NCBI GenBank assembly: GCA_022605405.1
Contig: JABYQQ010000005.1
Coordinates: 1,178,001-1,242,000 of the forward strand
From: Earliella scabrosa
Lineage: Eukaryota; Basidiomycota; Agaricomycetes; Polyporales; Polyporaceae
Direction: 5' to 3'
Length of the DNA stretch: 64,000 nucleotides
A program made the translations under genes and the position numbers. This document shows, one piece after another, positions 22,567 to 35,300 of the stretch (its first letter is position 1; each line of letters begins with the position of its first letter). Below the pieces are notes generated by a model. It saw only the letters and a program-made list of their open reading frames with translations. It did no database searches and was not told the DNA's origin.

Positions 22567-23535
22567 GCGGGGCAAGCAGAGAAGAGAAGCAAGCAAAGGC
22601 CGTCTAGCGGAGGGCTGGTTGTTGGAACGCGATCGTGAATGGGCCCGGGGCCTGCTCTGTGGTCTGGTATTTGAAGGACTCATGGCAGGCAAAGCGCAAG
22701 TGCAATGCGGATGGGACCACGCCCGAGATGGCTAAGCTATAGGATCGGGGATCCGGATGGCTGTCAGAACAAGAAGCCGGCCGATGGCAAAGCGCAAGGG
22801 GACGAAGTGTGAAGCGAGGGCGATGAAAACAACGAGGCTCCGGGAAGGCGGCGCTGGCTCTGAATCTCAAAGCGAGAAAACGTGGTCGCTGGGGCGCGGC
22901 CGCGGTCGTGCGTGTTCGTGCAGTCGTGTGCTGTGCTCGGTGGGTGCCCGCGGGGGTGTTGCTGGCGGTGGGTGGCCAGCAAAGAGGGCGAGCCGGTGGC
23001 CTGAGCGGTCGGGGCTCGAGCTCGGGGGCGGGGAGGAGGGAGGCAACCAGGAGGAGGCTCGGAGAGAAGAGCGGGCAGGGCGGCCGCACGATGCTTTAGG
23101 TCGGCGCAATTTTCCATTGTTTGTGTGCGAGGTGGGCCCCAAAGCCAAGGAGTGAGCAACTGCGACGACGCCTCGAGGCAGCGCTCCATACACACCGCGC
23201 GTCTGCCGCCCATAGATTGCCCATTATGGCAGGCACATCAGCACGATCTCAGGTCCAGATCAGTCGGACCGGAGCGGGGGTGCACCCCGGACGGAGCCTT
23301 TCTCTCACCTCCCTCGTCCGGCTCACATCTGCTCCAGTCTTGGTCTTCTCCTGCTCATCTTTCCGCCGTCTCTCTTCTCCCGCGCGCCCTCTGCTCAACT
23401 CCGAGTGCGCGCAAACTGACTTTCTCTTCAACTGCCTCTCTATCGCTGCACACAGACGGCCGACATCTCCTTTCATGTTCCGTGTTCCGTTAACCTCGCT
23501 CCATCGCCTCTCCATCCCCGTGGTGCTCACTTCAC
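22567..23535. other. Intergenic region
   Basis: Promoter side of tetraspan copy B and 3' flank of the acetoacetyl-CoA synthetase gene. GC-rich open frames here lack conserved motifs. Confidence 0.45.
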
Positions 23536-26500
23536 TTATCCTTCCGTCCGCAGCGCCGCCCCAATCTTCTCGTACGCGGCCAGGCATTCGGGGTTGCGCA
23601 GCGTCGCCGGATTGACACTGCTCACCGGTGCGCCATTGATGATCTGTACATCCGCCCATCTTGTCAGCATACACGTTTTTGTTCCTTCGCACCACCGTCC
23701 AGCCCGCTCCCGAGACATCCGCCCAACTGAGTTGGCTCCCCGGGCAGTACACAGAGTTGAGACACGCCCACCTTTTTCACAGGCACTTCCACGCGCTTCA
23801 TGTTCACCGTGTACGGGATATCCTCCACCTGGATGATCTGCACCGCCGCGAGAAAGAAAAGACAGTCAGCCACGAGTGAGCAGCGTTCCACGGCTGCGCG
23901 GGGGCGCGAGCGAGGCGCACACTTCACGCGACACGCCCACGAGCGCACTCCTGGAGCCTGAGGTTATTGTACTTACCCGAGCTGGAACGTGCCGCGCGCT
24001 CCTCCGGGCGCGCACCTCGCTCCTGATCCTCTTCTCCAGCTCCTCCGTGAGCACCTGCCCCTCGAGCAGCTTCACGAACAGGATCACGCGTTCGTCCGTG
24101 CCGCCCGCGACGCTCTGCCCGACGGCGAGGCAGTCGACGACGGTGTGCGGTGCGTGCGTCGCCGCAGGCGCGAAGCACTGTTCTATCACGTCGTAGATCT
24201 CAGCCGACCCGAACCGAACGCCTCCCGGATTCCTGATGGGTGCGTTTCGTGAGCGATCCCTGCGCGGAGCGAGCCGCGCGCGAGGGCTGGCGAGAAGCGC
24301 AATCGCAATCCAGATGATGATGATACGCACAAGACGCCGTCGCTTCTCCCCAGCATGACGAGCCCGCCGCCGTTGCCTGCCCGCGAGCGTGTGATAACGA
24401 TGTGATCGCCGTGGACTGAACGTGGTGGTGTGCGTCGACCCCGGGGAACGGGCAGCGTGAGCGCAGGAAGGCGGAAACATGCAGAGCGCGTCAGCAAAAA
24501 CCAGCGTCTGCGCGATCGAGGGCGCGTCAAACCGAAGCCCGTCCTGGACTTACACCAAACGCCCTTTAATTCAGAGAAGTACGCGTCCTGGTACCGCTTC
24601 TGCGCGGCTGCGACCGCGTCAGGCGCCCCATACCCCGGGAGCGGCCAGAAGCCAGCCGGCATGCACGGGAAGGGCTTGAGACAGACGAGTTCTCCCGCTT
24701 CGTCGGGCCCTGCCACGGTACCTGTTGGTGTGAAGGCTTCGACGGCCATCCCCAGCAGCCGACATTGAATCTCCCCGCGGAAGACCGGGAGCGCGGTACA
24801 CATTCCCGCGAAGAGCGAGCAGATGTCCGTGCCACCTGCGCGGGGATGAGCGATTCATGGTTCTGGGGACGTGTCCAACAATAGAATGGGGTGGCGGGCG
24901 CACCGGTTATCGACCCCAGGAGGACATTCGGGCTAATGTGCTCGTACACGAAGTCGAACAGGTGCGGTGCGAGCGGCGAGCCTGTGGAGTATATATGTCG
25001 TAGAGTGGACAGTTTGTGGTGCTCTGCAGGCTTATGAACTTTCTGCGGAACGCGCACGATCAGCGAGGGATGTGAGAGAAGAGAAGGAGGCGAGAAGACG
25101 CCTTAGGGTTTGGGGGATGCCCATAAGAGCATGCGAGAGCCATACGAGACATACCGCCAGCTGATCGATGTACTTTGCGCTAGTTCCGAAGATCGTTATG
25201 CCTAGGTCATCCACGAGGCGCCACAGATAGGCGGGGTCGTAGAGTGGGCTGCCGTCGTATAGGACTAGGGTGCAGCCGACGGTCAGGCCGCTCAGCAAGA
25301 AGTTCCACATCATCCAGCCCCTAGTCAGCCAAAGATATCAGCTGCTAAGCCATACGCGAGCGAAAGGTTTGCGCTCACGTAGTCGTGTAATAAAAGAACA
25401 CATCATGAGGCTGGAGATCCGCGCAGATGACAAGCTCCTTTTTCGCTTGGATTAACATGCCACCTGCACGATGGACGATCGGCCTGCGCCGCGGGCAGAA
25501 AGAACCGCAATGTCAGCCCTGGCCCTCTTCGGTGGAATGCCAACCTTACTTTGGGCGACCTTCGCACGGCGAGGACCGGGTACCGTGACGGTCAGAGGCA
25601 CGCCGCAGCCAAACATAGAACGGCCACACGCACCTGTGGTCCCCGAGCTAAACAGAATCCAGAGCGGCCAGTTGAAGTCAAGCCGCTTGAATTCGATCTC
25701 TCCGTCCGGGGTACGCCCCAGTTTCTTCTCCCGGCCTTCCCCTACGATGTCTTCCCAATCCTTCCAGTTCGGATCCCACTGCTCGCGATTGGTCACGCCG
25801 AATGGATGGCGCACGATGACGACCTCGGGATGGAGATTGGCCTTCTCCGACAGCCCAGCCAAGAGAGCTCTAAGTTTCGGGAGGTGTGGGTGAACCTTGG
25901 CGTTGTAGCTATCGGGAACAGTCAACAATGTATGGACGTTCCGAAACTTCAGTCTATCGAGACGTACACAACCGCGTCGACGGAGATGATGAGTCGCGGC
26001 TGCACCTGGTCGAACCTACCCTTGTCATGAGTACAATCGCGACCACGATGTCTTCGGACTCACCTCTCGTAGACGCCTTCTGGGCCAAAGTCCGCCGCAG
26101 CGCTAACCCAGATACAACCTGTATGCGTAGAAGGCTCGGAACTGGGTCACACACCCTCGGTTAGAGTGGATGCTGACCGATAGCGGCGCATGCAAGACAT
26201 GCTGCGACGTTCTCCTGTGGATTATCAACACGTCAGCCATGAGTCACGCCAGCGCGGCGTGCGGTAGTGTGCGGCTGCTCGCGGAGCGAGAAGGCAGCTA
26301 GGCACGCCGCATTCAGTTGCTCGCAGTCCCTCTCGCAGCGCGAGTGGGTCGAAGCGGCGGGAGCAGACGGAAGGCAAGAATATACGTACAATGCAGTTGG
26401 ACGCGTATGACGCAATCCGGTCCCCTGGTTTCAGCCCGCGCGCCAGGAATGCCGACACCAGATCGGCGACAAGCGCGTAGAGCTCGGCATATGTGACGCG

Positions 26501-26924
26501 TCGCAGGTCGGGTTTGGGATGGTTAGGCTCTGGTTCGACTGGGACGAACAGTAATAGAATGCTGTTACGACGCATTTCCGACGAACGTGGGTAGACCCAG
26601 GAACGAGAACATACTAGCTTGAACGAGGGCGGTCTGTTCCGCTGACCGGCATTGAAGCATGTTCTCAGCGTAGTTGACGAGAGCGTCCGAGAACCAGGGT
26701 GGATTGTCTGGCGGCAGTGCGTTAGTGTTTACCACATGGTTGCCCTTGAGACCGATGATTCCAGTGTCGTCCCAGACAGCACTCCAGAACTTGTCGATGT
26801 TCTCGGTGGACCATCTGTACAGGTCATGGTAGTTGGACAGATTGAGTGATTGTTCGGCGTTTATGCGGTTGAGGAACTGATAGGTGCGAGAGCTTTCGGG
26901 GTTTGTTGGTGTGTAGAGGGCCAT
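23536..26924 (-). CDS. Acetoacetyl-CoA synthetase (acetoacetate-CoA ligase, EC 6.2.1.16)
   Basis: Activates acetoacetate to acetoacetyl-CoA with ATP in the cytosol, feeding sterol or fatty-acid synthesis or ketone-body use. Fifteen exons (minus): 26615-26924, 26390-26538, 26178-26214, 26064-26118, 25968-26015, 25634-25908, 25550-25559, 25379-25483, 25155-25320, 24904-25042, 24554-24835, 24331-24415, 23977-24232, 23772-23837, 23536-23643; 696 residues. Signatures: IWVSAAADFGPEGV, the AMP-binding loop SSGTTGRPKPIVHRAGG, GWMMWN, IYSTGSPL, GGTDICSLF and the C-terminal hinge and lysine region (GRSDGVLNPGGVRFGSAEIY, VPVKKIINGAPV). Exon 7 is only 10 nt and supplies most of the Gly-Arg-Pro-Lys of the AMP-binding loop. 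Several introns exceed 100 nt (112-175), longer than in neighbouring genes. Confidence 0.94.
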
Positions 26925-28018
26925 GTTGCGTACAAACGAACGGCGAAGGGTCCGAAGACGGGGGTCAGGTGAGCTCACGGTATGTGAAGGCTGGAAGTTT
27001 GGCGGGCGGGGCTTGAGAAGAGGGTGGCGGCCGATGATCACAAATGAGGTATGACGAGAGCCTCGTGGCGGCGGGAGTGTATGGTGGGTGCCCGGGTGAG
27101 ATGAGAAAAGGGAAGCTGTGGGACTGGTTGGGAGGTATGAATGCCAAGCCCCGCGCAGCTGGCAGGACTGGGAAGTAGGCAGGAGCGGGAGAAGAGCCAA
27201 GGAAGGGTTGTCCGACTTGCGATGGCAGTTGTCCTCGCGAGCCGACGCGCACCGAGCTCGAAAGAGTGCTTATGCGGTTGTCCGAGTGCGGAGTGAGACC
27301 AGTCGAGCAGCCATCCGAGTCCTCTGGGACGACCGGATATGGGCTGAGACCAAACGGGGAGACCGACGGCGATGTCCGCGGCACAGGCGCCTCCGCCCAC
27401 ATTCCCAGTCCGCGGCGCCTAAGATAAGCTTCTCAGCCAATGGGCGTCGGGCAATGTGGGCGATCGGGCGGGCCATCTCGTACCATCTGGCGCACAGATA
27501 ACGCCGCGTCTGCTCAATCTCAGCGCACTCTGACAAGGCAGTCCACAAGCCATGGAGAGCGAGATGCAGATCGCAGTCTTGGATGCTCGAACGATGGGCC
27601 GACACGACGCGCAGAGACAAGGGCCAGAAATGGGATGATCGGCCGGGGACACGGTGAAATGAACTGGAAGCGGGCGTAAGCGGATAAATCGCATCGGCAC
27701 GAACGTGCGAAGCGCTGAGCGCCAAGCCTTATATTGAGTGTGGCTGGAAGTGACTCCTGCACTCAACTTTTTGCTTCTCAGCTAACGCCCACTCACGTTT
27801 GCGTCCTGCGCTGCTCACTGCCCTCTCCACCTCCGCGAGAAGCTCCCTCATTCCCGCCTTTGTCATAACTTATCCTCCTCTCTCAGCAAGCACAGCTTTC
27901 ACCCCTCCTATATAACCCCGCCGAACCCACCACGGCCCTCAACCCAAACCAGCTGCTTCTCCCAACCACCTCCACCTCTCCTTACCCTCGCAACCCGTAT
28001 ACCCTCTACATCCCTGCC
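26925..28018. other. Divergent intergenic region, acetoacetyl-CoA synthetase / unknown small gene
   Basis: About 1.1 kb between opposite start codons. Includes a CCAAT core near 27436 (AGCCAATGGGCG) and a pyrimidine-rich leader ahead of 28019. Open frames inside have no recognisable product. Confidence 0.45.
27909..27915 (+). promoter_or_regulatory. TATA box (TATATAA) of the 28019 gene
   Basis: A consensus TATATAA lies about 104 nt before the ATG at 28019 and is followed by a CT-rich leader. It supports transcription of the small unknown gene. Confidence 0.55.
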
Positions 28019-28632
28019 ATGGACCGCTTCCTTGCACCTCAGAGTCCCGAAGCACTCGCCCACAACCATCTCACGTATGTCTTCTCCCTCCCGTACACCC
28101 TTTGTGCATTGTTCCTCATCTCCCTCACTCGCAGCGAGAACTGGTTTACCTGGGACCAAGACCATCCTTCCCTCGACGAGACCCTTACCTCTGGTTGCGC
28201 CACATACGAGGCCTTTAAGAGGTACCTCGGCGGCGCGGACCTCTACCTGGTGCCACAGTCACGGACCGAGCTTGAGAGTGTTTTGTGAGTGGCTATATGC
28301 ACCCTTCTTTCCGCGAGACATCTCCCTGACCCGTGGTAGGCGGAGGTACGCGTATGACGCGATCCACAACACTATTGCCAAGTCTCGTTCCCAGCTCGAA
28401 CGCGGGGGTTACAGCAGGGTAAGTCTCCTACCTAAACCAGACTTAGAGTTCGGACTCAATAGGCCGCGGTCATGACCATCAGATGTGCCACCTTGTGGAA
28501 GCCTCGATACGCAAGGTGCTCAACGAAAATGACAACGCTGCCATCCTGCTCGACCTGCACCGTTCCCGCCACGAGCCCAGGCCGAATGACCTCGGGACCT
28601 CGTCGGCGACGCGTTCAATCAAGATCAAGTAA
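28019..28632 (+). CDS. Hypothetical protein, 144 residues
   Basis: Exons 28019-28074, 28135-28284, 28340-28418, 28483-28632. The four exons join in frame through three normal introns (60, 55 and 64 nt), which is the main evidence that this is a real gene. The product is soluble and mildly charged, with an aromatic stretch (ENWFTWDQDHPSLDE), a segment with TYEAFKRYLGG and a central region (YAYDAIHNTIAKSRSQLERGG); the C-terminus is polar and basic. There is no signal peptide or membrane helix. A TATATAA box lies about 104 nt upstream. I do not recognise the family. The tail after exon 3 is the least certain part. Confidence 0.6.
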
Positions 28633-29185
28633 ACAGTTCTCCCTTCCGCCTGTCCTGCAGTTGTCCCGAGGTCTCCGCTGATTCCGCCCGCTCGTTTGCC
28701 CGCTGTGTATGCATCTGTACCACCACCCGCATTGTCGAACCGTGTCACGGTAAAGTACTCGCCCTGAATGTGTAATCTGTACCTGTAGTATACGAACAAT
28801 GTTGCCCGTGTCGGCGGCCAATGTCATTGTTTTACAGTCATGTCAACTGTTTGCTTAAGTGAGAGTGACTGACGTGATCTCCGCAGGCAGGGTCCACACT
28901 TGCGCGAACACGAACGCGGTGCAAAGACGCGTGCGCGTGTCAGGCCAAGACGCGTCCAGAGTTTACGTGACGCGTGCTCGGCAAGCGCCGGACGATGGGC
29001 GCTCCGATGGAGACTTTTGCGCGAGTGGGGACCGAGGTGGGACGAACGTGCGTCGTCCTCACAACCTCCGCCGTCGACCTCTGTTCGTCTGCCATGCCTG
29101 TCTCCGTCTAGATGTACCGCACCAGTCTTCCTATCCTACTCTCCTCGGCATAATCTCTCTTCTCTGCTTGTTCTCCTCCACCATC
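28633..29185. other. Intergenic region
   Basis: 3' flank of the small unknown gene and promoter of the endopolyphosphatase gene. No gene seen. Confidence 0.5.
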
Positions 29186-31812
29186 ATGCTAGAGGTCAAG
29201 ATACTGCTACCCATCATCCTCTGGACTCTCGTTTCGGACGCATGGACACTCCCCACACAGGCGCCGCTGGAGATTCCCTCGGAGAATCGGGATATTTATT
29301 CAAGTGAGTCGCCTTATCGATCCCGGTCGCGTGTTGGTCGTCTGACTGTGGTCTGCGTGGTGCAGAACCTCGTAGAAAACTCCAAGGACGCTTTCTCCAC
29401 ATTACGGACATTCATCCAGACCCCCACTACCGCGTCGGCTCGTCAGGAAAGAAGGCGTGTCATAGAGGCAAGCCCAAAGAGGGCAAGGCCGCCGCTGGTT
29501 ACTACGGACTCTCTTACAGGTAAGTGTTCGCCAGGCTGGCTGGTGCCGGTGGAGACAAGTCCTCATCCGTTGCAGCGACTGTGACTCCCCGTTCTCCCTG
29601 ACAAACTATACCCTGGAGTTTCTAGATCGAGAATGGACGGACGAAATAGATTTCGTGATATGTAAAGTCTAGTCGGTCTCGCTCGACCGCGCTTCTCTGC
29701 TCACTGTCGCGCGTTGCATAGGGACTGGTGACAGTGCGAGGTACGACGATCATGGCTCCAATGGGTTTTGAGCACCAATGGACTGGGCTGCCTAGGCATG
29801 ACAACGACCGCAGAAGACCTCGGACGACGGCGGAGATCTATGCGCTGAACCGGGCTATGGCGGAGAAGATGGAGGAGGTCTTCTTGCGCAAAGGCATTCC
29901 CGTGGTGCCAAGCATTGGTACGTCTTCCTTCTACCTGAATGTTCTCTCCATTTACGAGGGCTGTCCACCGTGGGTGCGTTCTTTCGCAGGTAATAATGAT
30001 GTATGGCGTAGGTCTGCTTCCTCCTTTGTCGTTTCAGCGGTACTGACCTCGATCTCGTGCAGCGCATGTAAGTTCAATCTCATGGAGAAGGACGCACTGA
30101 GTTTGAGTTCAGACCACAGAACATCATGATGCCAGGTGCGAGTCCTGTTAAACCCCATCTGCATCCGTCTATCCCAGACTGAATGAGCGGCGACCAGGTC
30201 CCAACAGCATAACAGCCGAGTATTCTTCGTATGTGCCGCCCGGCTAGATTCGCATCTCGTTCTCATGCACGGTTTGACGCTTTGCAGTATTTGGCGATCG
30301 TTTGTGCCATTTCCTGCATATCAGGTGTTTCAACGCGGAGGCTATTTTTCTGTGGAAGTGATCCCGAATTCTGTGGCGGTCATTAGCCTGAACACAATGT
30401 ACTTCTACGATTCAAACAAAGGTGCGCTTTCCCCACACTCATGCGTCATGCACCGTATTTTGACTGGTTGCCATGACAACTGAGCAGCTGTGGGAGGCTG
30501 TGAGCTTTCCGATCCACAAGACCCCGGGAACCTCCAACTCGACTGGCTTGAGGTTCAGCTGCAGGGCTTCCGGAACAGAAAGATGCAGGTTCGGACCCGC
30601 GCCCGAGTCCGATTGGCTGGCACATAATTGACGATACCCATAGGTCTGGCTGTCGGGGCACGTCCCTCCGTCGTCCCGAAACTACTTCCCCGAATGTGTT
30701 AGTCTGTCTTCGTTGGCGACTCACACGTACTGTGACAGGAGCTCTACTGACCTTCCAATAGTACGTTCGATACGTGGAGCTCTCGCTCCGGTACCAGGAT
30801 ACGGTCCTTGGTCATCTCTACGGTGTGAGTAATAGACCGTCTCTTCTCTCGACGTACGCTCATGCGGGTGCGATGCCGAGGATAGCACATGAACATGGAC
30901 CATGTAAGTTGATACCCGGACCCTTCTTCGAAGGCATCCCATACTGAACGCAATTCAGTTCTTCCTCTTGGATGCCGAGCAGCTTGCGCGGCGTCGTAAC
31001 GCGTCACTGACGTCCGACAACGAAGCTACGGTGCTCAAGCACAACAAGAAGGAGCTATACCGGCTGCTGGTGGAGGAGTTCTCCGACCTGCCCAAGGTCG
31101 AGAACCTGGACCATGACAACTATGCAGTCGTCAACGTCGCTCCTTCGGTGGTACCGACCTATCTGCCTTCTTTCCGGATATTCGTGTACAACCACACTGG
31201 CGAAGCCTACGATCCTGGGCATCTCGGAGTGGACGCGCAACCAGGGCGGTCGCGATCCATGAAGGACGTTGCAGGCGCACTCTGTGACGATCCGGAGTAC
31301 GCAGATACATGGCGCTGTCACCTCACGGAGCCGTGGCACTCGGACCCAAGATCGCCGTCACGGACGAACGCGCTGTGGACACCGCTTGGCTATGCACAGG
31401 TGAGATTGGGTTTTGTGGGATCTTCGCATCAGGACCGCCTGAACATTGACCGCTTGATTTATTGCAGTACTATCTTCCGGGCTTGGACGAGGCCGACGAG
31501 GGCCATGGGCCGAAATTCAAGCTCGAATACGTGACGTTCCCGGCGAGCGCTCTGCACCCGCCACCGCCGGCGGAGGGGGCCGAGAATGCTGCGGGGGGCC
31601 GCAAATTCGCGTATCCGATCCCGAGGCGGCACCTGCCGCGGACGCTGCGGAACAGCACGGTGCGGCGGTCGAAGAAGTACGCGCCGTACGCGCTCGGGGA
31701 CCTGACGATCCCGTCGTGGACGGCGCTGGGGAGCCGGATGGGGCGGTCAAAGGGAAAGCGGCTGCGGCAGCGGTTCAAGGAGTTCATGTACATGGGCGGG
31801 GGGGAGCCGTAG
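29186..31812 (+). CDS. PPN1: Endopolyphosphatase (EC 3.6.1.10), vacuolar
   Basis: Cleaves internal bonds of long-chain polyphosphate in the vacuole lumen; type II membrane protein in yeast. Sixteen exons: 29186-29303, 29366-29519, 29576-29661, 29722-29740, 29796-29917, 29990-30007, 30063-30067, 30120-30135, 30198-30228, 30288-30421, 30488-30588, 30644-30697, 30762-30824, 30886-30903, 30959-31399, 31468-31812; 574 residues. An N-terminal hydrophobic signal or anchor (residues 3-17) precedes the calcineurin-like phosphoesterase motifs FLHITDIHPD, WTGDSARHDND, GNNDVWPHN, WLSGHVPP and YGHMNMDHF. A basic C-terminal region follows. Exon 7 is 5 nt (CGCAT): together with the split base before it, it encodes the Pro-His of the conserved GNNDVWPHN; both flanking introns (55 and 52 nt) have normal ends. 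Several other exons are 16-31 nt. Confidence 0.93.
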
Positions 31813-32364
31813 AGAAACATGTTTTGCCGTGCGCGACAGATGGATGGGATTGGGTGTATGATCAGACGGCGTTGAGTGTTTGTGCGGCGGATCAGAGCGA
31901 GGTGGGATTGGCTGTGGGAGCGGACGGGACCCTGGAGGGCCGCACGCGTGGGCGCGGGGGAGACGCCGGGGAGGAGTTGCCTTGACCACCGACGCCGTTG
32001 TGCATCTCACTGTTTCTTGCCATCTGAACCTTGGACGCGTTCCGGGGCCCAGCGGATTTCTGGTTGTATTTACGGCTGCTGCTGCGAGGGACTCGGGGGT
32101 CCGTCGCTGCTCGCCTTCTTCGTGCGCTGTACCTGGTCCGACGGCGGCAGGGGAGATAGGATCACTGTTCACACATCACTCGCCCTCTGCCTCTGCTCTG
32201 CTCAGCCCCGCTTGCTCTTCTCCTTTTTACTCCTCCTCGCTCTCCTTTCGCCCGTTTCGCCGCCTCTTCTTCTCTCTCTTTCCTTCGCGCACGGCTGGGC
32301 CGCTTCAGGATCTCTCATCCGCCACACAGTCCTTACACCCCTCTATCTATATCTACTTATCTGC
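31813..32364. other. Intergenic region, CT-rich leader
   Basis: 3' flank of PPN1 and upstream region of the RFX gene, ending in a strongly pyrimidine-rich tract (about 32200-32290). Confidence 0.5.
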
Positions 32365-35300
32365 ATGGCGGCCGTGAACCTCCAGATGATGGCCGCAAAC
32401 GTCCCCTTCGACTTCCTCCCGAATGCCCACCTGCACTCTCGTTCAAACTCGGTCTCCTCCTCCTCCTCGCACTCCCCCAACTCCCGCCCCCAGTCTTCCC
32501 AGGGTGGCGGCGGTCTGCGCACCGCGCCCGTGCTCCCACCCTCCGCCGAAGACCTCTACCGCGCTTCTTTCCATACCACCAACTCCTTCGACCACGCCCG
32601 TACCACCTCCGACGCCTCCCTCTCCTCCGCCTACTCTCTCGACCTCGCAACCCCTGCAGACTCGCCCCCTAATCACAACATCACAAACCCCGCGCTCAAG
32701 GGCCACTTGCGTCAGACCCACATCCGTGCCCGTGTCTCCGCCTCCCCCTACCCCCGTGACACGGAGAGCGTCCACTCCTCGTCCTCCGAGACCGAGGACA
32801 TCTCCATGTATCTCGCCACCTCCGGCCCCGAGTACCACGCCATGTATGCCGGCCCGCCCCAGACCATGGTCCCCAACCCCGCCGAAGCCATGCATCCCTC
32901 CGGTGCGTATGGCAGGATGACTCTCAGCCCCGATCATGCGCTCGAGAAGCTCGCGGCGAATGTGCGGGCGGCGACGACGACGAGCGCGTCCGACAGGGCG
33001 AAGCAGATATTCGTCCAGGCATGGTGCGTCCTCCTTGTTCCCATCGCTTCGTAGTACAATGCCGTTCAACGTCCACCCCTTGCCCCTGTCTTTCTTCTCC
33101 ATCTATCTGTCGCCGTCGCCCTCGTCGCCGCCCCCTGCCCCCCTTCCCTTCCCTCTTCCGTCCCGCAGGTTGACAGCGAACTACTCCCCGTACCCCGACG
33201 GGAACGTGCCGCGTCAGGGCCTCTATTTCTCCTACCGCCGGGTCTGCGATCAGTATGGGATTCCGCACATCAATACCGCCACGCTCGGAAAGGCGATTAG
33301 GCTATGTTTCCCCACTATCAAAACGAGACGTCTGGGAGTCCGAGGGAACAGCAAGTATCACTGTACGTCTTCCTTTGCCCCTTCGATCATGATTCTGTCG
33401 GCGCCTGATTGACGCCACTACGCCCACTTGTGACAGATTGCGGCATCCGTCCTGCGACGTCCGCAGAGGCCGAGTTCCTCCAGGATTACATCCGCAAGTC
33501 GAACAACAATGCGGCTCAGCAGGCGGTCAACGCCCAGCGCATGTCGGGTGAGCAGGGCGAGGGCCTCAACCGTGGCGGGTCAGATGAAGACGAGGAGGAC
33601 GAGTCCGAGGGCCCTGGGTCCGGAACGGTCTCAAAGCGGAACTCGCTGAACCTCTCCGGCAGCGGCAAGGCTCCAGCCATCTTTGCGGATGAGAAGACTC
33701 CCACCGCTGCGAGCCTCCTCTCGCAAGCCCAGGTCACCCAGCGTCCGGCCGCATCCTTTCCCGTACAGGCGCCCATACGGAGGCATACCGGACAGGAGGG
33801 CCTCCAGGTCTCTCAGCCATCCCCGTCCGGGAGCGTGCCGACGGCCATGCCCATGATGGGCGGGGGCGCCACGACCTCTGTGCGTCAGATGCCGAGTTTC
33901 CCGTCCATCGACGAGGCGGTCGGCGCGAACTCTACGACACCGCAGAGCATGGCCGCGCGGGAGGTGTGGGGCTGGTTCCAGGATCATCTTGATGCACTGC
34001 TCGAGAGCGTGCGGTCGTATCGGTTTGACCAGTTCGAACTGCACCTTCGTTCGTTCTGGTCGAGCCTCACCGGCGCACATCGGGAAGTGGTTCACGCGCC
34101 CGCGGTCGCTGGTCTGATGGCGAAGGCAGATGCCATCGTGTACGACGTACGTCTTTCTGACCTGCTCGCCTGACGGCAATGTCACTGACGATGAACCGCA
34201 GGAAATCCTCGAGTTGCTCCGGTCTCAGATGCTTTCACCCATTGCTCCCGCATCCCTAGCCGGCCTTCGCCAACTTGCCGACAAGATGGAGAAGATCCTG
34301 CTCGTGGCTCTTGACACATACGGCAATACGTTTGTCGAGCCCAAGGTCGAGCTAGGCGCACGCTTCGGGCATCTCGTTCGTAAGTGATGCACTCTGCGTT
34401 TCGCCGGGAGAAGGTTTGATTGAATTCTATGTCCGCAGTACGCTTCCTCGATATCTACCAGGTTACACAGGCGTTGAACACCGTTCTTACGAACCAAAAG
34501 CAGCTCATGGAGATGAGGCGGTCTTGGCAGAAGATTGACTTCGAGTCGGTGCGGAACCAGTCCGCGCTCGTGTGCAATTGCCGCCATGAGGATTTGGTGC
34601 AGCTTCTGGAGAACGAGTTCGTGCAGGTTCTTGACGGCCTGAGCAAGAGTCAGGATCCTGTTCGGGACGTCATGGCCTGGGCAGACAAGTGCTGCGAGCG
34701 GCTGATGGGTGGTCGCGGGGCTGGTGGTGTCGAGGATAGGACGACCATGAGCTCGCGAAGTGTGCTGATCCGCTGGGGCTATGTCACCAGTCAGGTTATG
34801 CGAGATTTGGTGAGGAACTGCTCACGGTGCTTGTCTTCAACCGTCGTGCTGATCACTGATTGGCATATAGACTATTCGGAGCGACCCTGCGTTCGGCGCA
34901 TTCCAGATCCTCAAGCTGTTCTTGGAGTGAGTCGATCACCGCATTCGTGTGTCGATCTCTACTTACCGTCCCGCGACCGCTCAGCGACTGGATTGCTCTG
35001 AACGTTCTTCGCAATGTCGCTCTGTCGACGAACTCGGTTGCTGCATCAGTCGAACCTGTGATGCAGCAGCAGTTCTTCTCGCTCTCGCCGATGCCAGGCC
35101 AGGAGAGCTTCCCCAACACGACAGTGGACGTGCGTCCGCCAACAACCATGGCGCACACCCCCACGACGTCCAGCATGCTCGCTGCCCTGCAGGCGGATAG
35201 CTTCAACGGCACCCTCGACCCCTCTGCCACGACCTTCGGCGCCGACGCTTTCGGCTCGCTCAGCTATCTCGACGGCGCATCATCACAGGACGACGCCCTT

